A DNA stretch of 64,000 bases from Schistosoma haematobium (Eukaryota > Platyhelminthes > Trematoda > Strigeidida > Schistosomatidae), in contig NC_067198.1 in assembly GCF_000699445.3 (NCBI RefSeq), forward strand, positions 19,548,536-19,612,535, given 5' to 3'. This document shows, one piece after another, positions 1 to 11,350 of the stretch. Numbering within the stretch: the stretch's first letter is position 1; each line of letters begins with the position of its first letter. The notes beneath the pieces were generated by a model. It was given only the letters and a program-made list of their open reading frames with translations, did not search any database and was not told the origin of the DNA. Position numbers and translations under genes: made by a program.

Positions 1-529
1 CACCACGGAATTCTAAACGGCCCTGGAAAAAAAGGAAACTATTAAATGGAATGGTGCAAAAGCAGGGTATTTGAAAACACACTAAAAGGAACTAACGTTT
101 TGTTAGAAATCCCTAAAAGATACGGTATGATTAACTAACCACCAAATAGTGATTAACAAAAAGGAGACTATCCAGTTTCAACTACAATGTTTATTATCTC
201 TGCATCATCAATGGAATGGACATTATCAGAATTCACTTTTCAAAAACAAAACTTATGAGAGCTGCACAGTTTCATCGCATTTTGCTTTAACATAATTCAG
301 CAAACATAATAAGTGATAAAGACAAAACAATGAGATTTGAAACAACTATCTCAGAAAGTTACCAGTTATGGGAATAACAACTACAGAAACAAAGATGATC
401 TGCAATACCACAATGCATATTACTAGGGTTTTTCAATAAACGAATCATTGTGAAGATAGAGGATAAACTGTCAAAATAGAAAAAAATAGCCCTTAAAGAT
501 GAGTTTTCACCCTCTTATTACCTCTGCAT
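1..529. other. No gene recognised, left edge
   Basis: AT-rich sequence without a recognisable exon or repeat boundary. The missing downstream exons of the ADAM10-like gene (minus strand) were looked for here and in 2085-2900. No zinc-binding HExxHxxGxxH pattern was found, so they probably lie beyond the window. Confidence 0.4.
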
Positions 530-1010
530 GTTACTCCGCATCGACCATAGTTGCCACGAACAATTCTTTGATGATTCTGTCCTGAGCCCTCCATTCCAGT
601 TGCTGTTAAGTCCTATTCATGTTTTTGATGTCTGCCTCCAAGTCTCGGAGCAATGTGTTCTTTCGTCCCCCTCTTCTTCTTTTGGATTCCATATAAGGGT
701 TTGTATCGTGGTGCAGTTTGATTTTCGCAGTCTGTGTCCTATCTACCTCCAGCAACTTTTCGTCATTTCCCCTATAGCTTAAAGCTCGTTTATTCTCTGA
801 TACAGTAAATTCCTGATGATGGTATCTGGTCAATGGATATAAAATATCTTGCATAGACAAGTGTTTATAAACACCTGTACTTTTTCGATGGTGGTTGTAG
901 TAGCGTAGCAGATCTCTGTTATCATACCCATGCGATATTTGTTCTAACCTTTGGACAGATAAATCATTCAAATCTTTCGATTTGTCGTATCATTTATATG
1001 TTTGTCCTGG
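530..1010 (-). mobile_element. RTE-type retrotransposon fragment, C-terminal part
   Basis: Minus-strand remnant of the 3' end of a non-LTR retrotransposon open reading frame. Translation of 606-971 ends with a basic stretch (KRRRGGRKNTLLRDLEADIK) that matches in pattern the C-terminal tail seen in the better copy at 11891-12250 ([13 protein letters not shown] ... GRPKNT). The upstream half of the frame is scrambled by indels. It belongs with the reverse-transcriptase fragment at 1350-2080, separated by about 340 bp of unrelated sequence. The assignment to the RTE clade (schistosome SR2-like) is from recalled family sequence and is tentative. Confidence 0.6.
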
Positions 1011-1349
1011 CCAGTTTCACTCGTGTAACCGTGAACATGCTTTATACATGTGAGTAAGCTAGTGCGAATGCGCCTGTATACTTACTTGTATCTCTTACAT
1101 GCTTATAAAGACTGAATTGATTATTAGTCGCTAACAAAGCTATTTCTGCTACTTCAGTTCACGTGCATTGCTTCTAGTCACTTACCGTACGTCTACATTA
1201 TCGAATATCTGAAATATGTTCCTCAAATACTTTGTATTGGACTTTACATATCGACTTTGTTATTAACAGGATACGTTAAAAGAATATATACGAAGTTAGC
1301 AGGACATATATTTCACTAACATCAATATTATTCGATCGCGGATCAATAA

Positions 1350-2080
1350 GGTAGTTCACCAAGTTTCAGATCTATACAGCACAACTGTCTTGACATTTGT
1401 GTTGAAAATTATAATTTTGCCATCGACTGACAGTTGATTTGAGTCGTATATGTTCTTCAATTGTAGGAATGCTGCCCTTGTCTTCCCAATCCGTGCCCCC
1501 GTATCAAAATCAACCCAATCATGTTTATCAATAGTGCTGCCCAGGTTAGTAAACGTTTCCAGCTCTTCCACAGCCTCTAACAAACGTGCTTTGGTTGGTG
1601 CTCACCGTGCTGTATTTTAGGATTTCACTTTTTCCCTTGTGTATGTTGAAGCCTACTGATTTAGAGGCTGCTGTTACACTGGCTCTTTGTCTGCACCTGT
1701 TGCCGTGTATGGGATAGAAGAGCTAAATCATCTGCGAAGTCCAAATCGTCTAGATGCATCTAAGCTGTCCATTGTATTCTATGCTTCCCCTCAGATGTGG
1801 AGGTCTTCATAATCTAGTCAACCACAAGAAGAAGAAGAAAGACCAAGAGAAGGCAGTTTTGTCCGAGACCACTTGCAATCAATCTTTCAGGTGTCCTACA
1901 TGCACGACATCGCACTGTAGTCCGTCCATATGACGGTAACAATACTCTCAGGTACACCATAGCATCTACCAATTTCGCCTCTCAGCTTTTTCGTTGTATC
2001 GTATATTTTTCTCATCTTTCCTTCTCTTGCAGCCTGTTCTCATGTCGTTGATAGGTCTTCCACCTTCTCTGACCCATATT
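1350..2080 (-). mobile_element. RTE-type reverse transcriptase fragment
   Basis: Minus-strand remnant of a non-LTR retrotransposon reverse transcriptase. The stretch 1356-1583 translates to a segment with ARIGKTRAAFLQLKNIYDS and IIIFNTNVKTVVLY, the thumb/connection part following the YADD region. Sequence to about 1960 still carries the preceding palm region, broken by frameshifts. A recurring motif (TTCACTTAACATATAAGC) lies just beyond, at 2104, and recurs at 18076 next to another RTE fragment. The copy is dead: no long frame survives. Confidence 0.65.
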
Positions 2081-2084
2081 TATT

Positions 2085-2920
2085 CAGATCATGAGTCGTA
2101 AAAGTTCACTTAACATATAAGCTAATTCAAATTAACATTCCATATGAATCATATCAACATTAACAAATTTATTTTGCTTGATAATCCTAAATTCAAATGC
2201 TATAACTTTGAACGATGCAGTTTGCCCTAAACCTGGTCATTTTTCGGGTTATTTATTTGATATAATTGTAAAACCCTAAGACAGTTCATCGAGAACATTC
2301 TTCGTTCATATATCAGTCAGTTATAATCGCTAAGAAAAAGATAGTATAATCAATATTACCAGTCACAGAAAGTAACAGATATAACTATTTTTGTACATGA
2401 TAGTTGCAGGCAGTCGATCAACCTCATATCAACCACCTTGATAACCATGTCTAGTTAGTATAGCTCAATCATTCTATCCTTATTGCAAACTTAAACAATA
2501 AGGAAGCAGTTATGAGCATGTAATAGCATTAAAAAAGCTGAATTAGATTTAGTTATAAAAAGGAAAATTAAAAATTACTCACCTAACCTTACCGAATAAC
2601 AAAAGCCCTAGACACTAACAAGGCATTACACGAAAAAGTCCATATCTTGTAAAAGAAATAATAATCCATATTTTTTGTTTATTGACTAGACCTTTTGTAT
2701 AACACGGGTAAAATTAAAAGTCTTAATTGAAGTTTATTGCAATCGTGAAGTAATTTAGAATATACTAGAATCATAAACCACCATTGTCTACTTCCCAAAA
2801 TCGGATTCGTTTAACTGTAGTTATGTATAGCTGATTGACCAGACAAAAGCTAGTTGGTTGTGTAATTACAGTCGAGTCGGATAAAGAAAATAGTGTAAAC
2901 AATTTTTCACTCAAACGTAC
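2085..2920. other. No gene recognised
   Basis: AT-rich non-coding sequence, presumably intron 2 of the ADAM10-like gene on the minus strand, because the exon at 2921-3130 ends in a splice donor. No exon with ADAM catalytic motifs was seen. Confidence 0.4.
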
Positions 2921-3130
2921 TTCCCTTTAAACAACTTACTGAGTGATCACGGAAAACTGCATCCTGATAGATCAACTGGGCGGCCTGAACGTGTTGCGTA
3001 AAAATGGAGGTGATTTCTTTGACAGCAAGCTCCCTGTTGCCTTGAATATGTCGCTTATTTATAACATGATCCCAAAGGTATGTATCTGACTGTAAATAGA
3101 GATTACAAACCCGCGTGTTCGGTCCTTTAT
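2921..3130 (-). CDS. ADAM10-like exon 2 (start of metalloprotease domain)
   Basis: 210-bp exon with acceptor CATATACAG/AT at 3131/3130 and donor GGGAA/GTACGT at 2921/2920. The frame is fixed by the phase-1 end of exon 1. The intron between exons 1 and 2 is about 1.9 kb and contains a decayed LTR at about 4468-4640. Confidence 0.8.
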
Positions 3131-5728
3131 CTGTATATGGCAAGGAATTATTGGTAACTAGATGTGGAGATTTAAATGAGCGAACAAATTGACTCTGAAG
3201 TTCCGAAAAATATGGTTCATGATTCCTGAGGACTTAGAAAGAGAATGAGTTCAGATCTTAGGATACAAACAAATTAGATACATATATTATTAATACTTCG
3301 TGTGATCAAATAAGGTCCAGTATAAACTGTACTAAGCTAATCTATGGGCAAAACTCTAACCTATACTAGTATTTATTTATTTATTTGAACACAAATATTG
3401 GTACAAGAGGGCACCAAATATATATGCGCCACACACCTATACTAGGCTACCGCATCAATACCAACTAGCCAACTAATATTATGATTCCTAGTATATCATG
3501 CTTCTACCAGATATTACCAATTTTTGTGAAGTACCTGTGGAATTTAGTTACATACCACAAGTGACCACTGTCTAGAATTGCTCTGACTGAATTTATGGCT
3601 GAGCATAGCTATTCCAAAAGATCGACTATTCTGGTCGATAAGAAGGATAAAATGTTTATTATGACAAGCATAAGAACATCAGCCTGCTTAATAGTTATAG
3701 TAATATGGCATACACTTATTGTGTAAGGGTAAATAATAAAATGACGATCTAGGTATGAATAAAAGTTCAGGAAACCTTAATAATAAGTTTTTAATGCCCG
3801 TTATTGACTACATTATGACCTTATTGAAATACATGTCCTAGTCAACCTCCTAAATATATTCTCTCGACGAGTCACATCATTACAACACATAAATACGAAA
3901 GTATTTTGAGATGTGTACATTTCATGCATACAGATTGGCAGATAGGCGAAGAGAAGTAAATTTGAATTGAAGTGAGAGCAACAAATTACTCAATGAACGA
4001 GTGAATAAATCAATAAATAGGGTGAGTTATGGATGCATTATAGGGATATAATTAGAGTATATGGCAGAGACACAATGTAAGCACAAATAGAGGCATCTGA
4101 ATATAATTAACTAGATAACCAAATTATAGGTCCAAAGGAAGGTTATAAAATACATGACCAGGTTAGAATGACACGTTTATTAAACAGAATCGCCTATATA
4201 AAAATAGGTTGAATATAATTAAAGCAAGAACTACTACCACACGTTTCCCTAATGTGGCCCCGATGGTGTCAGATACAGGATAAGATTCTCAGAAAGCAAG
4301 TTACATTTCTGAAAGTCCTGAATCTGAACATGGTATTCCTTTTATTTAATTTGGGACACACGGTCACATTTTTCGCAACAGAACTTATTAAAAGAATGTA
4401 TGAGCACTTTACAGAATTTGAGCCTGCTAGTTATAGAATGTTGCTTCGGGACTAGTTCACGTGTAGCAGTAAATAAATCTAGAAAATCAATAGTTCTGTA
4501 AGTCGTGCTATATATCCCTTTTAACAACTAGCCAGCTTAGACCAAACGTTCCTCGACATATCGACAACCTTCCAAATATATCTTCGAACTCCTTCATTTC
4601 TGACCTCTGATTTGACTGGGTTGGCATACTTCGATTGTAAAGGTGCTACTGGTAAAAGCGCTGTCGATCTCCGAATACTTGTGGTATATTTACACGTTCA
4701 CATACAGACTGACCATAAGCGACTAAATAATTTTCCTTCATCTTAGTTTTGATCAACCTTGCTGGGCTTGTGATTTAAAAACTACGAAGATACCGAAACA
4801 TATGTAAATGATGTAAACAGGCAAAATAAACTTAAAGGGACTGAAACGAAACGCAATACAGATATATGCAGTGATTCGCCTAAGTACTCTATAGATTTTG
4901 CGGACCTTGTAAGTCGATAACATAGGTTGAACATGCTTGTCCATGAAGAAAGTAAAGCCTTAGAACAGTTACTCAACATAAACAGAAAGAGTGAGCATTA
5001 AACTGTGGCACGTCAAAGTGGGACACGGGGGGGGAAATGTTCCAAGTGGGCTTACCGGTAGTTCCATGCTTTTTACGATCATCAATACAACTTATTTTAC
5101 TCATTTTCTGAGCAATACTAGGGTATGATAATCCGCAAAACTTAAAGTTCATCTCTTGGACTGCGCGACGCATACGACTCTGACCGACAGTAGGGGTCTT
5201 GACATCCAACGAATTATATATAACAGAATGGAACGGAAAGTCTTTGTTAAAATAATATCCTGAGGGTTCAATAAAATAGGTATCATAAGATCCTGGGGCC
5301 GAATGTAATAAATTGCTTTTATTCAAGGAAACTGTGCCCCGAAACACTCCATCTATTACACTTCCAAAAACAACACTGTGTGTGAATCCGTCAACATATC
5401 CCCGGACAACATGATCAGAAACAGCTGGAAGACCACCAGTCCATTCTCGACCACCAACAACCAACTTGGCATTCGGATGAACTACTTCATAATCAGGATA
5501 TAAAACGAGATGAAAGGATTTCCCGAATGCCTTTATTGGCAGAAGTATGTTTGTTTTTGAGGTGCTGCGACGTGTTCTTTTATGTGGATGACCGGATGAA
5601 TCAGGAGAGTAATCCAAGCCATCATACCGCGAGAAATAAGGACTTTCTGGAAAATCATAACTTTGCACGCATATGAAGAAAATCTCAAGAACTATAACCG
5701 GGAGACACAAGTGTACTTTGGAAAACAT
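2921..5728 (-). CDS. ADAM10/Kuzbanian-like metalloprotease, 5' part (2 exons)
   Basis: Membrane zinc metalloprotease of the ADAM10 type, a sheddase that cleaves ectodomains such as Notch at the cell surface (family knowledge). Two exons are visible: exon 1 at 5728-5056 and exon 2 at 3130-2921. They join in phase (partial codon G plus AT), giving TTDKGPNTRVCNLYLQSD at the junction. The start chosen is ATG 5728, followed by a hydrophobic signal peptide (LCLPVIVLEIFFICV). The prodomain carries the ADAM10-like motif VFGSVIDGVFRGTVSL and FPFHSVIYNSLDV. A basic dibasic site (SRMRRAV) could be a proprotein-convertase site. Exon 2 begins the metalloprotease domain (CNLYLQSDTYLWDH ... EITSIFTQHVQAAQLIY). 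Exon 2 ends with one base of a split codon, so more exons must follow to the left, outside the window; the zinc site, disintegrin and transmembrane parts are not seen. ADAM17 is the alternative; the prodomain motifs favour ADAM10. Confidence 0.82.
4468..4640 (-). repeat. Decayed Boudicca-like LTR fragment
   Basis: The run GTAAATAAATCTAGAAAAT followed by AGTTCTGTAAG matches the outer end of the LTRs at 29862 and 34781 read on the opposite strand. A degenerate middle part (GACATATCGACAACCTTCC, ATATATCTTCGAACTCC) follows. It lies within intron 1 of the ADAM10-like gene and is much more diverged than the intact element's LTRs. Confidence 0.5.
5056..5728 (-). CDS. ADAM10-like exon 1 (signal peptide and prodomain)
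   Basis: About 224 codons from ATG 5728 to a donor reading ACCG/GTAAGC at 5056/5055. The open frame runs on past the donor to 4973 but loses family resemblance after HGTTG, which supports splicing there. An in-frame TTG lies 13 codons upstream; the ATG is preferred because the signal peptide follows directly. Confidence 0.82.
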
Positions 5729-6173
5729 AGCACTCAGTTTGGGAACTAGGAATGAAGAGGCATACAATTACGAGATGCATGTTATCCACGTTTCTCACGA
5801 ATTCGTGAGAAAGATATTAGGCATCATCCGATTGGAGAATCCTTATAGCAAATGGACTGATTTCTCACTAAAAACGAACAATAGACCTGACTCCCGTTAA
5901 CCAACAAATGCTCTGCTATGCAATACAATGATCCTTCCATCCATTTGATTGAACAAAGCCAGTGATGACCTTGAGGAACAAATCAGCTAATCAGAGAACA
6001 GTGTTATCTTATAAAATGACGAGGGGTAAAGTTACAATGGTTGGATGATTCCGATACGAACGATTAGCTGCTGCGTCCTTAGTTTTTCTTAGTGGTGAGG
6101 AAAAAGCGTCGGGTGACACTTTTGAGAATTATTTGGTGGGACAACAACTTGACGGATCAATCGAATTAATGAC

Positions 6174-6620
6174 GGTGCAGCGGTAAATAAATCCCCAAGC
6201 CAAATAGCTCCTAAAGTTTTCGAAACACTATTTCGGCGCGAGACCCACTATGGCATCGTGCCACTTTTTTGCGCTTTTTTTAATATCCACTACAGCGGGA
6301 AATGAATTCCCAAAATCAGCAGCTCTGTAAGTTTTCGACATCTAGTACTAACCGCATTAGTTTTAAGGGACTCACCTAGCTGAAGGCGCTCGGTCATGCA
6401 TACGCACCAGATCACGGGTGGGAACGCCGTGCCCAACAACCCCTGCAATCGCTAGCCAGATTAGATCAGACGATCCTCGATATATTGATAGCCTATCAAA
6501 TATATCTTCGAACCTCCTCGCCTCTGTGGCATCTTCACCACTATTATACGTTGAAACTCCTCGCCCTATTGAAATATCACTAGAAAATTAAGCACTGTAA
6601 GCAGTTTTGAGTACTTATCA
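6174..6620 (-). repeat. Solo or nested Boudicca-like LTR relics
   Basis: 6291-6600 reads as a reversed LTR: CAGCTCTGTAAGTTTTCGAC, then GGGACTCACCTAGCTGAAGG, CGCTCGGTCATGCATACGCA, then CTAGCCAGATTAGATCAGA. This is the order of the LTR of the intact element in reverse complement, with many substitutions and small indels. A second LTR start (GCGGTAAATAAATCCCCAAG) lies just left, at 6179, so two LTR ends are juxtaposed. No internal retroelement sequence is attached. It sits 0.4-0.9 kb upstream of the ADAM10-like start codon. Confidence 0.7.
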
Positions 6621-6629
6621 AAGGAAACA

Positions 6630-8250
6630 GTTATTTGTTACAAAAATACTTTGCTAACTGAAGGAAGTTTTACTAACATTTAAGGTGGAAGCTTTATATG
6701 CACCGGTTATTTTACATTTTGTCTCAAACTTCACGTAAAACAGTGATTTACACAAAATTTGAGATTCTGGAAATCTTGAGTTATTGTTATCACGTTGTTT
6801 TCTTAAATCTTATCATGTTTCATACGTATCCGAGACCAATTTACAAAGCGACAACCGAACTAATGCGGACAATAAAGAAACGGGGAAATGTCATTACACG
6901 TTCTATGCACTGATTTTTTTGATTCTACTTTAACTAAAAACCCTAACCCAACTTACACATGGCAAGTGAAGTACAGAGCTATCAACTCATACCAGGCAAT
7001 TCTAGATCAATGAAACAAAACGACGGGTGGCTTTGAGTGAATTTAACGTCTTACTGTCTCGATAGATACTCCACTTTTGATCATTTTCCTGCTCATTTGG
7101 CGTGTTAATGCTGCATATACGAGTATGATTTTCAGTGAGGATCTCAGTTTAATTATCTAAAGCTACTGACATATGCATTGCAGAGCATCACATGTTGTCA
7201 TATGAGAGGCCACGAAAGTGGAAATTGCAAAAGGAATTGAAATCACCTATAGAAGTGGTGCCCTTATATGCATTATCCGTTCGATTGATAGGCGAAAAAA
7301 TCCCAGGTATTGCACACGTATTAAACATTAAGATGCGGGTGCATTACGACTTCATGAACACGTGTCATATCTCGCCAAATGGTATTTCTGGACTGTAAAA
7401 CATGATAGGTTTTAACGAATTGTTCAGCCTTAATCATTAGCCATAACCTCAAATCCTCGCTAAAATTTATAGCCCAATTACGAACTGGTAGAAGTGAAAA
7501 AACGCGAACGCCCATGACGACTTTTTAGATAACCGAGGGAAAATAAAACGCTGTAAAACGATTTATGATAAAAAGAAGTAATAAAATTATAACTAACTTA
7601 CTAATTAACGGGTTTTACATAAAAACTGAACATCTGTAAATGGACACGGCCCTAGACGGAGGAGCTTTGTCAAGCATCTACCAGTGGCTGTGAGCTTTAG
7701 TTCTCTCTGGTACACCAAACAACAAGCAGGGAGTCTAATTCTTGTGTCAGTGTTATATGCGTATTTTCACATATTGTAATATCGCTTTTGTGTTCTGGAA
7801 TTTTTTTTCGCATGTTTACCTACTTCATTTTTACTGACATAACCTGAGGGATTAAAGCTCTCACGCTCTCTGTCTCCAAACTTTTGTCAGTCTGGCCTGA
7901 CAATATCGAAACCTGTTTATGCTGTGCATAGTCTGACTTCTTAGAACACAGCGTAACCGACTCTCTTGTTCAGTCCTTCATCGCCGTGGAAACAACACTG
8001 CACGAGCTAAACGGATACATTACACGTACTTTGTTTACTAACGATGCTTCTGAGCCTTTCTATTCTTAAAAATTGCCGTCTCTGAACATGGAGACCCAAC
8101 TGATCGACAAGTGTTGGATCTACTTTTTCACAACATCTAGCGGCGACATAGTTCGACGACAGTAATAATGATATCAACTGTCGCTGGTGGACGTTATTTA
8201 CCTACTTATGCTAGCTACCCGTGAAGCATAAGGGCCAATACGTTGAGGCC
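6630..8250. other. Non-coding, no feature recognised
   Basis: Several short open frames (for example 6698-6913 and 7192-7398) have no recognisable domains and no supporting splice sites. 7640-8150 is relatively GC-rich and looks like old repeat sequence, but I could not assign it. Confidence 0.35.
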
Positions 8251-8252
8251 AG

Positions 8253-8345
8253 TGACTCTGTCCTAAGCCCTCCTTTCCAGTGGTTGTAAAATGCCATTAT
8301 TGTTTTTGATTTCTGACTTTAGTTACAGGAGCGTCGTGTTCATAC
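8253..8345 (-). mobile_element. Short RTE-type 3'-end fragment
   Basis: CTCTGTCCTAAGCCCTCC and the following CCAGTGGTTGTAAAATGCC run parallel to 570-650 (CTGTCCTGAGCCCTCCATT). This is the antisense of the conserved C-terminal tail of the RTE-type frame ([10 protein letters not shown] in the better copy at 11351-11533). Too short to say more. Confidence 0.5.
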
Positions 8346-8965
8346 ATCTCAACTTTTAGAGGGCTGGTAAATTGATTTTATTCATCCTCTCTAAACCACA
8401 CTTCACTAGTAGTAACGTTCAGAGGACTTCATGAGGAGTTTGGAGAAAAAAGATATTTGTTACTGCTATCTAATTTGATAAGGGAGGTATGCTGTTTCGA
8501 CGACACTGGAACAGAGTTTACGTTTTTCCTGACAATGATATTAATCATCTAAAAGTTTACAGGCTGAAAATCGAAAAACGTACTACACTGGTAGTAAAAG
8601 TTTTATTTACACTGACGTTAATTTGAAAAAATCTTTCACTTGAGTTTTGTCGTTTCAGGTTTGTCAATTACGATAAACAGCATAAACCTGATACAACGCC
8701 ATGACTAACTCATTAGTTCGAGCAAACTAAGGTTAGTAGTTGCAAATAATGAGTCGTCCGTTTATGGAGTTTCATCTTCTAGTTGTATGTTATGCCCGGT
8801 CACAATTATGCATGTGTGAGGTCCGCGCTGTCAATTGACAATCGATAAGTATCTCCAACTGTGCATGGGAATGAGGATAATCCGAATATCAAAAAGCCTT
8901 TGGGCATGCACTTCACGCGCGGTCTTTCAAAAAGAATATATTGCTGACTGACTGATAGAAAATTC

Positions 8966-10071
8966 GGCGAGGCACTAATTTAAGGGCGAACCAATAAGAA
9001 GCGTTTGAGCAATTTCAAGGTCACGGAGCCAAGTTCAACACGTGATGCTAACATACGATCGGTTTACAGCGGATTTTAGGGAAGAAGTGATTATTGAGAG
9101 GCTACAACAGAGACTATTAAGAAGTTCTTGTACGTGTGACTGCGGTTATCAAATGACTGCAGCAAAGTGTGCAGACCATCGTGGTAAGATTATGTTTCAT
9201 TGTTCTTCATGTTGGAGGAAAAAGTCTGCTCGAACGGGGACTTTCTTCGCTTGATCGCGACTGACACTAGGGCAGATCATGGTAATAGTGGCAAATTGGG
9301 TAATAAAGACACCAGTAACACTTGCTGCGGCGTTTGCAGATGTTACTGAAACTTCAGCAGTCCAGTGGTATGAGTACTGCCGTGACACATGTGCAAGTAA
9401 AATTACACGCCTACGCCAATCATTCGGAGGAGTAGGATGCATTGTGGAGATAGATGAAACGGTAGTATGAGAGCGAAAATACAATAGGGGACGTAGTATC
9501 AAGGAAGAATGGTTAAGTAGCATTTCCATAAATATAATTGACAGGTACTTGGAATTTATGACCGATCAACGCAAAAGGGACGTTTTCAGAGGGTCAGAAA
9601 CCGGCAAGCAAGCACAATGATACTAATTATACAGGAATACGTTCAGCCGGGCACAACAGTATATACGGATGATTGGCGAGCTTATATGTGCCTACATAGA
9701 CTTGGATATGTGAATCATGTAGTAGTGCACAAGCGCCATTCCGTCGACCCTACAACCGGAGTCCATACTCATAATATTGAAGCTATGCGGTCCAGACTGA
9801 AGGAATTTTTAAGACCACACCACGGCTCTAGAGAACGACTGTTATGGAGCCATATGGACGAGTTTCTATACCGTAGGCATTATGATTTCAGGACTTCTGA
9901 ACCTTTATCAAACCTTAACAAGTTTTTAAATCATGTAAAAGAAAACTATCCACTGTAATTCATTACTTTCTTATAATATATTTTTACTCTATATCAACTG
10001 TCCTGATTGGCTTATAATTGTCAATGTCATTTAAGATTCGTTCAAAGGTCTCCCTAAATAAGAGTCTCGCC
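8966..10071 (+). mobile_element. Merlin (IS1016/ISXO2-like) DNA transposon, inactive
   Basis: A 1106-bp element with terminal inverted repeats beginning GGCGAG (left) and GGCGAGACTC (right end, reverse strand), flanked by a perfect 8-bp target duplication GAAAATTC at 8958-8965 and 10072-10079. It encodes a broken transposase at 9042-9958. Eight-base duplications and an ISXO2-type DDE transposase are hallmarks of the Merlin superfamily, known from schistosomes. A second, internally decayed, inverted copy is at 28218-29011. Confidence 0.9.
9042..9958 (+). pseudogene. Merlin transposase (ISXO2-like DDE), broken
   Basis: Cut-and-paste transposase of the IS1016/Merlin family. Reading order: an N-terminal zinc-ribbon-like part (CTCDCGYQM ... 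FHCSSCWRKKS) at 9042-9254, then a segment with VEIDETVV at 9279-9470 (first catalytic Asp), then 9617-9958 with VYTDDWRAY (second Asp) and HNIEAMRSRLKEF (the Glu region), ending in LWSHMDEFLYRRHYDF. The first two blocks share a frame but are separated by a stop near 9252; another stop follows at 9468, and a frameshift lies between 9470 and 9617. It therefore cannot make an intact enzyme. All three catalytic residues are still legible, so decay is recent to moderate. Confidence 0.85.
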
Positions 10072-10199
10072 GAAAATTCCATTCGTAGCATCACGACCTT
10101 GTTTTTCGCCAATCCTGAAAATATAGGATTATTTTAAAGACTCAAGGACATCAAATCGGGACCGTCTCCATAGATTTTCGCGGGCATATCCTCGACAAT

Positions 10200-10600
10200 C
10201 AACCCAGAGTCTTCCTGTTATGGATGCAGAGGAATGTACCAATCATTATCATGTTAAGTCTAATGATGTCCTTGGACTTTAAATGGACATTCCCTATTGA
10301 CCATTATTTATTTCACTCGTTAAATATTGTACAGATGTTGTTTTCTATTGTTATGGTACAATGTGGTCTGTTTGGTTGGTATATAAATAGAGTATGTCTG
10401 AAATACAATGATTCATATCTCAGAGGCTGTGACTTGTGTTCTGGACTCAACTGGCTGGGTTAGACAGCGAAGCAGGACCAATCAGAACTCTAGGTCGTCC
10501 GTACGTGTTTTACGTGTCACTGATCCGGTCGATAAATACGCTGCCCCATAATCTGCAATCCACCCGTTACAACACTTCCAAAACCAATAAAAATCACACA
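10200..10600 (+). repeat. Possible solo LTR or promoter-bearing repeat
   Basis: Moderately GC-rich block with a TATA-like motif (GGTATATAAATAGAG at 10378) followed by a compact GC-richer stretch (CAACTGGCTGGGTTAGACAG). The layout resembles an LTR with U3, TATA and R. I could not pair it with a second copy in the window. Short open frames here have no recognisable domain. Confidence 0.25.
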
Positions 10601-11350
10601 TTTTACGCTGACGGATCATACTAAATTATGCGCCCTTAATTAGATCGTTAACAAACCTACTTATGAGAATGCGAAAGTCATCAAACTGAGCGACACTACA
10701 AAGAAAGTATTACGTACAGTCAGGTCGACCATACTAGCATACTAAAACAGCCAATAATGTGACCGTAGATACATCCGACTCAGCAAACGTAAGTGCCTGA
10801 TAAAAATGGGCAAACAACATTTCGCAATCTTCGATATTTTTCTCGAGACGGTTGAGGGAAATTTAGTCGAGATTTAGCTATGTATTGTGTAGTACTAACT
10901 TTTAAGCACTTTGTGGAAAACTAAGAATCCATCCTGTTCATCAATCGAAAATCTCCAGCTTTTCATGCTAAACAGCCTTCAGGAAAGCATTTTCACCAAA
11001 TGTTTTGACAAATGGATATCATCTTTCAGTCTACTCCAGAGACACAACATATTTGAAGGGCAAACAATGTGGTCATATATACCTCATGAATTCCTTTGAC
11101 AGTTTTCAAGAATTCGGCTTGACCATACTCGCTTACAATACACCAACCTTCAGCTCCAGTTTTTATTGGTAACCCTATAACTACAAATCAAAAACATGGT
11201 GAGTAGTAAGTAGACTTTCTTTAGTGACACATCTACAGGTAAGGGATTTTTTCATTCGGAAACACTTTCAGTTCAATTTTGTCACGTCACTGCACAAGTT
11301 TTCACATCGATATATCCGCTCAAACATCAAGATTACAACGGAACGATTTT

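Noticed and set aside
4753..4979. Two overlapping minus-strand open frames with hydrophobic segments
   Set aside because: They lie in ADAM10-like intron 1, have no recognised motif, and hydrophobicity follows from T-rich sequence.
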